This document shows, piece by piece, positions 35,133 through 42,163 of a stretch of DNA of 52,603 bases. This DNA is from Bacteroidota bacterium. GTDB taxonomy: Bacteria > Bacteroidota > Bacteroidia > UKL13-3. The first letter of the stretch is position 1. Every line of letters starts with the position of its first letter. The translations under genes were made by a program, and so were the position numbers. The notes below the pieces were generated by a model. That model searched no databases and was not told the DNA's origin. It saw only the letters and a program-made list of their open reading frames with translations. The stretch covers positions 1 through 52,603 of the forward strand of contig CANGPW010000011.1 of NCBI GenBank assembly GCA_947456185.1, given 5' to 3'.

Positions 35133-36332
35133 TTATTTAACTTTAGGGGTTTTATATATTCTAACTGAATCTAGAGTATTAATATTCAAATTTATAGATT
35201 TCATTGTAACTTTTAATGGCTGAATTTGAAACTTGATGCTGTCTTGTTTTGTTAATGCTCTTACTTTAAGCAAATTGTTAATCTCATTCTGAAATTTATT
35301 GATTACTACATTAGTTTTTGCAAACTTAATTCCTTCACTTACAGTATATGGATCCGTTAAATCTGTTTGAAAAACCCTCACTCCGAATTCGCTGCTATTT
35401 TTTAACATAGGTGCAGCTGCAATTTGGTTGTAATGCTTAAAAAAAACAATGTCTCTAGTATTAAAGTTTTGAGCAGTAATGCTCTCCATTAAATTTCCTG
35501 TTGCTACTTCCCAAATTTTTATGCTTCCATCATTGCAACCTGTTGCACAATATTTACTATCAAAACTGAAGGCTACCGCAGTAACTTTCCAACAATCAAC
35601 AGTTAGTTTTTTTAGTTCATTTCCAGTTTTAATATCCCAAATTCTTGCACTTTTGTCGTTGCTACCACTTAATAGGTACTTCTGATTTGGACTAACTTCA
35701 ATGGCATTAACCACGTCTGTATGACCTATAAATGAACGTTGAGTTTGGCTATTTGCCACATTAATTACTCTGATGATTGGTTCTTGGCCAGCTACAAAAA
35801 TAGTTCTTGGATCGTTACTCATAGCTAAAGCATTAACCTTAACATCATTTTGTAATGTTCTTAATATATTTTGAGTTTCTAAACTCCAAATTATAATTTT
35901 ACCAGCATCGTCACCACTAAATATAACTTTTCCACTATTATCAAATGTTATCGCATTGATGTTTGCAGCATGTCCACTTGATGCCACTAACATTTTTATT
36001 TTTTTATAAGAACTGTCATAAACATTTATAACTAAATCGTTGGAAGCACTTGCCAACAAACTTCCTTCTTTACTGTATTTCAATGCATTAATCTGAGCAT
36101 TATGGGCATCTTTAATAGTTTTTACTAATTTTATTGCAGTATCGCAACTATAAAAATTGATCGAATTTTCCCATCCTGCAGAGGCCAATAAATTATATTT
36201 TAAAGAAAAAGCCAATGCATTTAAATCATTTGAATGACCAGGTAATATAAATTGATGAGAAGCTATTTGTTTTTGTGCAAAAAGCTGTTGTACTGAAAAT
36301 AAAGTGATTATAATAAATAAGATTTTTTTCAT
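35133..36332 (-). CDS. Exported WD40-repeat beta-propeller protein
   Basis: This 399-residue protein has a signal peptide (1-19, ending QLFAQ) and about seven WD40 repeats between ~25 and ~310. Recognisable blades end in NSINFYS, LVINVYD, GKIIIWS, PIIRVINV, KSARIWD and GSIKIWE. The C-terminal ~80 residues are a non-repeat tail. There is no sorting domain, so it is probably periplasmic or outer-membrane-associated and acts as a protein-binding scaffold. It shares a transcript with upp by position (6 bp). Confidence 0.88.
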   Translation of the reverse strand: MKKILFIIITLFSVQQLFAQKQIASHQFILPGHSNDLNALAFSLKYNLLASAGWENSINFYSCDTAIKLVKTIKDAHNAQINALKYSKEGSLLASASNDLVINVYDSSYKKIKMLVASSGHAANINAITFDNSGKVIFSGDDAGKIIIWSLETQNILRTLQNDVKVNALAMSNDPRTIFVAGQEPIIRVINVANSQTQRSFIGHTDVVNAIEVSPNQKYLLSGSNDKSARIWDIKTGNELKKLTVDCWKVTAVAFSFDSKYCATGCNDGSIKIWEVATGNLMESITAQNFNTRDIVFFKHYNQIAAAPMLKNSSEFGVRVFQTDLTDPYTVSEGIKFAKTNVVINKFQNEINNLLKVRALTKQDSIKFQIQPLKVTMKSINLNINTLDSVRIYKTPKVK

Positions 36333-36400
36333 TTATTGGTTTAGGTATTTTTTGCAAACTAATAATTTTTGTTTAAAATATAAGTAATGGACAAAAATAT

Positions 36401-37051
36401 TTATATTAATCCTGCTTTTTTATACTTTGAATATGATTTACAATGGTCAGATAAAGGACAAATATTACATTTTGGCGAACGAGCGGTGCAAGTATATCTT
36501 CCATGTAAAATTAACCAATGATGAGCAATAGCTACAAATTCTTCAGGAATATATTCCAACAATTGATTTTCGGTTTGAAGCGGTGTTTTTGAATTTGTTA
36601 ATCCCAAACGATTACTAACTCTAAAAACGTGAGTATCTACCGCCATGCTTGGTTGATTAAAAACTACCGATGTAATTACATTGGCTGTTTTACGACCCAC
36701 CCCTGGTAATTTTATTAATTCCTCGGTGCTTTCAGGAATTTTATTTTTAAAATCTTTCACCAACATTTGAGCCATTCCTATTAAATGTTTGCTTTTGTTA
36801 CTTGGGTAACTAACCGATTTTATATAATAAAAAACTTCATCGAACTCTGCTTCTGCTAATTTTTTAGGATTTGGAAATGCTTTAAATAATTCTGGTGTGA
36901 CCAAATTAATTCTTTTATCGGTACATTGAGCTGAAAGAATTACTGCTATTAATAACTGAAACGGATTTTCGTAATGTAATTCTGTTTCTGCAATTGGCTG
37001 ATTAATTTTAAAATAATTAATAATATGCTCAAATCTTTCCTTTTTTCTCAT
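36401..37051 (-). CDS. nth: Endonuclease III
   Basis: Nth removes oxidised pyrimidines and nicks abasic sites in base-excision repair. This 216-residue protein has the helix-hairpin-helix LPGVGRKTANVI with the catalytic Lys, the catalytic Asp in AVDTHVFRVSNRLG, and the [4Fe-4S] loop Cys-x6-Cys-x2-Cys-x5-Cys (CTARSPKCNICPLSDHC). Length is normal. Confidence 0.97.
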   Translation of the reverse strand: MRKKERFEHIINYFKINQPIAETELHYENPFQLLIAVILSAQCTDKRINLVTPELFKAFPNPKKLAEAEFDEVFYYIKSVSYPSNKSKHLIGMAQMLVKDFKNKIPESTEELIKLPGVGRKTANVITSVVFNQPSMAVDTHVFRVSNRLGLTNSKTPLQTENQLLEYIPEEFVAIAHHWLILHGRYTCTARSPKCNICPLSDHCKSYSKYKKAGLI

Positions 37052-37093
37052 AAAATAGCTTCGTAATATTTATACAATGTTTAAATCAAATTG

Positions 37094-37123
37094 TTTGAAC
37101 AATAATTCTATTGATTATTATTG
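37094..37123 (+). promoter_or_regulatory. Candidate promoter for the 37144 operon
   Basis: TTTG (37094-37097) and TATTATTG (37116-37123) are 18 bp apart. This is one mismatch from the Bacteroidota -33/-7 pair and sits 20 bp before the ATG. Confidence 0.45.
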
Positions 37124-37143
37124 CTCCAAAATAAACTAAAATC

Positions 37144-37671
37144 ATGAGATTTTTTATCACCATTGCCATCCTTTTTTCATTTAACTTTTATGCAAAAGCG
37201 CAAGAAAATACCGACAGCCTTCAAAATGCATTTAATCCTGAAAGCAAAAAAGCATTTTTCATGCCCAATAAAACGATTGTTTTCAATACTGCAGATTCTA
37301 TTAATCCTGAATTTGAAGTGGTAAATGGAAAAGAATTGGTTTTTAAATATGAGTTTAGAAGCAAAGAATATTTGATGATTTCGGATGATGAATTTGTAGA
37401 AAGATTGTTTTTTAAAGTTTTGCCAAAAGGTAATAAATTTGTTTATAACCTTCATAATTTCAAAAAATCACATTTATTATATTCCCAAAGTTGTTTTTGT
37501 ATGGATGCAGGAAATTATGTCATTCAAAAAGGAAGCATTGTAGGAAAAAAAGTAAATAAAAATACTTGGGATGTTCAAATAAAATTTAGCTTCATAGCTA
37601 GAAATACCAAGAATTTAGTGAACAAAACCTATCATTTAAAATACAAGATTGCGAAAAAAGATGACAACTAA
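37144..37671 (+). CDS. Exported protein of unknown function
   Basis: This 175-residue protein has a signal peptide (1-20, ending AKAQ) and a basic, beta-rich mature part without a recognised family. It has a pair of Cys in SQSCFCMDAG. There is no lipobox and no sorting domain, so it is probably periplasmic. Its last codons overlap the acetyltransferase start by 11 bp, indicating translational coupling into the GNAT and rnhA genes. Confidence 0.75.
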   Translation: MRFFITIAILFSFNFYAKAQENTDSLQNAFNPESKKAFFMPNKTIVFNTADSINPEFEVVNGKELVFKYEFRSKEYLMISDDEFVERLFFKVLPKGNKFVYNLHNFKKSHLLYSQSCFCMDAGNYVIQKGSIVGKKVNKNTWDVQIKFSFIARNTKNLVNKTYHLKYKIAKKDDN

Positions 37672-38146
37672 TTTTGAAATAAAACCAGCAACCATTAACG
37701 ATGCACAAATCATTGTTGATTTAATAAAAGCCATTGCGGAATACGAAAAACTTTCTGACCAAGTACAAGCAACTCCCGAAACTATTATTGCGCATTTATT
37801 TTCACGTAAATCTTATGCTGAATGCATCATAGCATTTGAAAACAACAAACCTATTGGTTTTGCATTGTTCTTTCATAATTTTAGCACATTTGTAAGTAAA
37901 CCCGGAATTTATTTGGAAGATTTGTTTGTGTTAGAAAGCCACAGAGGAAAAGGATACGGCAAAAAATTATTGCTACAAGTAATTGCGTTAGCAAAACAAA
38001 GAAACTGTGGACGAGTTGAATGGAGTGTATTGAATTGGAATAAACCGGCTATTGATTTTTACGAAAGTTTGGGTGCTACCGCAATGAACGAATGGACTAC
38101 TTATAGGTTAAATGAAGAATCAATATCTACACTTTTAAACAAATGA
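37661..38146 (+). CDS. GNAT N-acetyltransferase, SSAT-like
   Basis: The frame also opens at TTG 37649, but the ATG at 37661 gives MTTNFEIKPATIND, a normal GNAT N-terminus (161 residues). The acetyl-CoA-binding motif A is RGKGYGKKLL, preceded by GIYLEDLFVLESH and followed by GRVEWSVLNWNKPAIDFYESLGA. This combination is that of the spermidine/spermine (diamine) acetyltransferase group, so a small amine or thialysine-like substrate is likely but unproven. The last 4 bp overlap the rnhA start (ATGA). Confidence 0.9.
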   Translation: MTTNFEIKPATINDAQIIVDLIKAIAEYEKLSDQVQATPETIIAHLFSRKSYAECIIAFENNKPIGFALFFHNFSTFVSKPGIYLEDLFVLESHRGKGYGKKLLLQVIALAKQRNCGRVEWSVLNWNKPAIDFYESLGATAMNEWTTYRLNEESISTLLNK

Positions 38147-38622
38147 TTATAAATATATATACCGATGGCGCAGCAAGGGGAAACCCAGGAAATGGTGGCT
38201 ATGGCATAGTTTTAACAAGTGGGAAATTCAAAAAAGAACTTTCAGCTGGTTACCGATATACTACTAATAACCGCATGGAATTATTGGCCGTTATTGTTGC
38301 TTTGAAGCAATTAAAAAATCTAAATATGCAAGTAAATATTTATACCGATAGTAAATATGTGTGCGATGCTATTGAAAAAAAATGGGTTTTTGGTTGGAAA
38401 GCAAAAGGATTTGTAGGTAAAAAAAATGCCGATTTATGGAACGAGTTTTTGAAAATATTTGCGCAACATCAAGTAAAAATGCATTGGGTTAAAGGACATG
38501 CTGGCCACCCTGGAAACGAACGCTGCGATGTGTTAGCCACAGAAGCTGCCGATAATAAATCCAATTTGTTAATTGACCATGTATATGAACAAGAGCATAA
38601 AGCAGAAAATGGTTTGTTGTAA
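38143..38622 (+). CDS. rnhA: Ribonuclease HI
   Basis: RNase HI degrades the RNA strand of RNA-DNA hybrids. This 159-residue protein has the four catalytic acids in YTDGAARGNPG (Asp), NNRMELLAV (Glu), YTDSKYV (Asp) and NERCDVLA (Asp), and the HWVKGHAGHPGN loop with the catalytic His. Length matches E. coli RnhA. It is coupled by a 4-bp overlap to the acetyltransferase gene. Confidence 0.97.
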   Translation: MIINIYTDGAARGNPGNGGYGIVLTSGKFKKELSAGYRYTTNNRMELLAVIVALKQLKNLNMQVNIYTDSKYVCDAIEKKWVFGWKAKGFVGKKNADLWNEFLKIFAQHQVKMHWVKGHAGHPGNERCDVLATEAADNKSNLLIDHVYEQEHKAENGLL

Positions 38623-38651
38623 ATAAATTTCATTTCAAAAAACTCCTTGAA

Positions 38652-38664
38652 CTCGGTCATCGAG
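38652..38664. repeat. Small hairpin in a GC-rich patch
   Basis: CTCG and CGAG flank GTCAT inside a ~35-bp patch (38642-38680) that is clearly richer in GC than the gap around it. It has no T tract and no coding role was found. It may be part of a dispersed repeat, but only one copy is present here. Confidence 0.5.
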
Positions 38665-38820
38665 CTTGTCAAAACGATCCTCCATATTAAATTTAAAATA
38701 GTTCACTTTAAATTTTATACTATAAAAGTTAGCATTTATAATTATCGCCCCCTGATTCAATATAAAAATTTATTGCCAATGCAAATTAAAAATTCAATAT
38801 TTATTAAATATATTGCCCAC

Positions 38821-40719
38821 ATGCTTAAATCCCGTTTAATAATCTTTTTTTCTTTATTCACTTTTATTGTAAATGCGCAGGAAAAGCCCGTTACTGCTAC
38901 TTTAAATAAAAAAGCAGACAAATTATTTAATCAAGCTTTAGAAAATTTTACCCTTCAAAATTACAGTGAAGCCATTTTGCTTTGCAATAAAGCCATTCAA
39001 GTTGATGACAATTACATAGATGCTCATATGCTTTTGGCCGATTTGTATGAAGAGGAAGAACAAGCAGAAAAAGCGTATCAATTATACCATAAATTGATAA
39101 AAGTAAATCCTAAATTTCCTTTAAGTTACTTAGGATTGGCAACTCATATGTATGAAAATGCAAATTACGATAGTGCACAATTTTATATTAAAAAATTTGT
39201 TCCTTTTCCTGATTGGTTTGCCAGAAAAACTGCTGGTTTAAAACTCGAAAAAAACATTGATTTTGCTGTGGAAGCCATGAAGCATCCAGTTCCTTATAAA
39301 CCAATTAATTTAGGTGCAAATGTAAACTCTATTCACGATGATTATTTTCCTGTACTTACGGCAGATCTACAAACACTTTTATTTACCCGAAACTTAGGTG
39401 ATAGAAGAACAGGAAATGAAGATTTTTTTATCAGTAAAATAGAAGGAAGTGGTTATTCAAAAGCTAAACCGATTGGTGCGCCCATAAACAGTGATAAAAA
39501 TGAAGGTACCGCTTCTATCAGTGTGGATGGCCAGTATATATTTTATACTTATTGTGCCGAAGTAGAAACGAGTTGTGACATATTATTAAGTGTGCTTGAT
39601 GGATTAGAATGGAGTGCGCCAAAAAACTTAGGACCTCCTGTAAATACGCGCAGCTGGGAAACACAACCGAGTGTATCATTCAATGGAAAAACTGTTTATT
39701 TTGCAAGTACCAGGCCAGGTGGTTTTGGTGGCAGTGATATTTGGATGACATTTTATAATAATGGGAAATGGGCGCCTCCTATTAATTGTGGACCAGAAAT
39801 AAATACTGAAAAAGATGAACAATATCCTTTTATAGCGTTAGACGATAAAACACTATTTTTTGTAAGTGCAGGACATCCAGGAATGGGCGGTTTAGATATT
39901 TACAGCAGTAAAAGAACCAACAACGGACGCTGGCAAACACCGGTAAATATTGGGTATCCAATAAATACTAACAAAGACGAACAAAGTTTTAGCATTACCA
40001 GCGATGGAATCAATGCTTTTATTTCATCGGCTAAAGATGGTGGATTTGGTGGATTAGATATTTACCAATTTGAACTATATAAAGATGCAAGACCAGAGCA
40101 AACAGGTTATGTAAAAGGAGTGGTTTACGATGCAGTTAAGAAAAATAAACTAGCAGCTAAATTAGAATTAATTGATTTAGCTACAAAAAAACCTGTGATT
40201 GAAAGCCGTTCAAACAAAACTACTGGTGCCTTTTTATTAAGTTTGCAAGGCAATAAAAATTATGCATTGAATGTGAGCTTGGCTGGATATTTATTTTACT
40301 CAGAAAATTTTAGTTTAAAAGAACAAAATAATATAGAACCTTTATTTTTAGATATTCCATTAACTCCAATTATTGCTGGAGCAAAAGTGGTTTTGAAAAA
40401 TATTTTTTTTGAAACTGCTAAGTTCGATTTAAAACCAGAATCGGTTACAGAATTAGATAAATTAGTACAGTTTTTACAAATAAATCCAAAGGTTAGAATT
40501 GAAGTTAGTGGTCATACCGATAACCAAGGTAAAAAACAAGATAACTTGACATTATCAAATAACCGTGCCAAGGCAGTTTATGAATATTTGGTGACAAATA
40601 AAATTGAATCATCAAGAATTACTTATAAAGGATATGCCGAAACACAACCTTTGTTTGACAATTTAACAGAGTCAAATAGGGCCAAAAATAGAAGAACAGA
40701 ATTTAAAATTATTTTATAA
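38821..40719 (+). CDS. OmpA-family envelope protein with TPR and PD40 propeller, PorE-like layout
   Basis: The frame is open from 38647, but the ATG at 38821 gives the signal peptide MLKSRLIIFFSLFTFIVNAQ, so a 632-residue product is preferred. Domain order: TPR repeats (about 22-125), a PD40/WD40-like propeller (about 150-420, with repeated YFAST/LFFVSAG and GGLDIY blades), a carboxypeptidase-regulatory-like beta sandwich (about 425-500), and an OmpA C-terminal peptidoglycan-binding domain (EVSGHTDNQG, NRAKAV, NRRTEF). This order is that of PorE of the T9SS. PorE is a lipoprotein, and no lipobox is seen here, so it may be a paralog. It probably anchors an envelope complex to peptidoglycan. 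Confidence 0.88.
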   Translation: MLKSRLIIFFSLFTFIVNAQEKPVTATLNKKADKLFNQALENFTLQNYSEAILLCNKAIQVDDNYIDAHMLLADLYEEEEQAEKAYQLYHKLIKVNPKFPLSYLGLATHMYENANYDSAQFYIKKFVPFPDWFARKTAGLKLEKNIDFAVEAMKHPVPYKPINLGANVNSIHDDYFPVLTADLQTLLFTRNLGDRRTGNEDFFISKIEGSGYSKAKPIGAPINSDKNEGTASISVDGQYIFYTYCAEVETSCDILLSVLDGLEWSAPKNLGPPVNTRSWETQPSVSFNGKTVYFASTRPGGFGGSDIWMTFYNNGKWAPPINCGPEINTEKDEQYPFIALDDKTLFFVSAGHPGMGGLDIYSSKRTNNGRWQTPVNIGYPINTNKDEQSFSITSDGINAFISSAKDGGFGGLDIYQFELYKDARPEQTGYVKGVVYDAVKKNKLAAKLELIDLATKKPVIESRSNKTTGAFLLSLQGNKNYALNVSLAGYLFYSENFSLKEQNNIEPLFLDIPLTPIIAGAKVVLKNIFFETAKFDLKPESVTELDKLVQFLQINPKVRIEVSGHTDNQGKKQDNLTLSNNRAKAVYEYLVTNKIESSRITYKGYAETQPLFDNLTESNRAKNRRTEFKIIL

Positions 40720-40728
40720 AAACTATAC

Positions 40729-41142
40729 ATGTTTACAAGCAAAACAACCGTAAGAGTTCGATATTCTGAAACCGATAAAATGGGTGTGGTATATCATGGA
40801 AACTATGCGCAATACTTGGAAATAGGGCGTACAGACGCTTTGCGACAATTAGGATTAACCTACAAAAGTTTTGAAGACAATGGTATTATGATGCCTGTGT
40901 TAAGTTTAAATTGTAAGTATTTAAAATCGGCATATTACGATGATGAATTAACAATTATCACTATGTTAAAAGTAATGCCAAAAGTGCGCATTCATTTTTA
41001 TTTTGAAATATACAATCAGCAAAATGAATTATTGACAAAAGCGGAAGTTGAATTGGTAAATATTGATATACAAACAAAAAAACTTACTTCATCTCCAACA
41101 GTTTTAATTGAAGCATTGAAACCATTTTTTTTTATTAATTAA
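40729..41142 (+). CDS. YbgC-type acyl-CoA thioesterase (4HBT hotdog fold)
   Basis: This 137-residue hotdog protein has the YbgC/FadM signature VRYSETDKMGVVYHGNYAQYLEIGR: the catalytic Asp follows SET and the YHGNY segment shapes the active site. The family hydrolyses short or medium acyl-CoAs and works near phospholipid synthesis. It starts 10 bp after the OmpA-family gene. Confidence 0.93.
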   Translation: MFTSKTTVRVRYSETDKMGVVYHGNYAQYLEIGRTDALRQLGLTYKSFEDNGIMMPVLSLNCKYLKSAYYDDELTIITMLKVMPKVRIHFYFEIYNQQNELLTKAEVELVNIDIQTKKLTSSPTVLIEALKPFFFIN

Positions 41143-41272
41143 AATATATTTAACTAATAAACAATTGTTTTTAGAAGATACTGTATAATTTTTTTTTATT
41201 TAACAACTCTAATTCAAAATTATTAGCTTTAAATTTCCATAAATATTATTTAATTAACTTTTTATTACCTTC

Positions 41273-41302
41273 TTTTTATTATCAATGTAATTGTTAAATT
41301 TG
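41273..41302 (+). promoter_or_regulatory. Promoter of the polysaccharide export pair
   Basis: TAAATTTG (41295-41302) is an exact TAnnTTTG -7 box, with a T-rich -33-like tract (TTTTT, 41273-41277) 17 bp upstream. A transcript would start near 41310, leaving a leader of about 40 nt before the ATG at 41350. Confidence 0.55.
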
Positions 41303-41349
41303 CACTCTTTAAAAAAATTTCTAATTAACTTAGAAGTAATTGATAAAAA

Positions 41350-42162
41350 ATGAAAATAAAAAACCTTATTATACTTAGCAGCATTGGATTAGCTTTGTTA
41401 ACTTCTTGCGTAGCAAACAAAAAGTATATTTTGATGCAAAATGCAAAAACAAGTACCGCTTCCGATACCAGTAAAAGTAATTACCAATTAGACCGAACCA
41501 TATATAAGTTACAAGTAAATGACATTTTATATGTGAGTGTGGCTTCTACTGATGAAAATATTTCTAAAGCTTTTTCTCATTCTATGGGAACACCAGTAAA
41601 CTTGCAAATTCCCAGTGGAATTGGAAGTTTGCTATATTTAATAGGTTATTCAATTAATCCATCAGGTGAAATTAATTTACCCATTATAGGTAATTTAAAA
41701 GTAAGTGGTTTATCAATTTCTGAAGCAAAAGAATTAATAGACATAGAACTTCAAAAATATTTTAAAGTATACCACCTAATAGTTCAGTTAGCTGAAATGC
41801 CATTTACCATAATAGGTGAAGTTAACAGGGCTGGTCGTTTTAGTGGCATGGTAAACCAAGTTACAATGATGGAAGCATTAGCCTTAGCAGGCGATTTTAC
41901 TACCATTGCAAATAGAAAAAATGTGACTATCATACGTCAAAATGCTGATGGAGTTAAAGTTTTTAAAGTAGATTTTACCAAAGCAGATTTAATCAATTCG
42001 CCATATTATATTCTTAGACCAAATGATGTGGTATATGTAGAGCCATTAAAATCTCGTTCAATAGGCAATTTTAGTAGTTTTCAAAACTCATTATCTACCA
42101 TCATTCCACTGTTAACTACTTTGGTTTTAGCCACTAATACCTACCTAATTATAAATAGATAA
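41350..42162 (+). CDS. Wza-like polysaccharide export lipoprotein
   Basis: This 270-residue outer-membrane auxiliary protein has lipobox LTSC (Cys20), a Poly_export domain (about 50-150, RTIYKLQVNDILYVSV to GEINLPIIGNLKVSG) and one SLBB domain (about 155-235, GEVNRAGRFSG to YYILRPNDVVYVEP). It ends in a hydrophobic helix (about 250-268) that could span the outer membrane, as in Wza. It is shorter than E. coli Wza (379). It is followed 2 bp later by the tyrosine-kinase gene. Confidence 0.92.
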   Translation: MKIKNLIILSSIGLALLTSCVANKKYILMQNAKTSTASDTSKSNYQLDRTIYKLQVNDILYVSVASTDENISKAFSHSMGTPVNLQIPSGIGSLLYLIGYSINPSGEINLPIIGNLKVSGLSISEAKELIDIELQKYFKVYHLIVQLAEMPFTIIGEVNRAGRFSGMVNQVTMMEALALAGDFTTIANRKNVTIIRQNADGVKVFKVDFTKADLINSPYYILRPNDVVYVEPLKSRSIGNFSSFQNSLSTIIPLLTTLVLATNTYLIINR

Positions 42163-42163
42163 C

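Noticed and set aside
38647-38820. N-terminal extension of the OmpA-family protein
   Set aside because: The extension has no family resemblance and would place the signal peptide 58 residues inside the protein. The ATG at 38821 is preferred.
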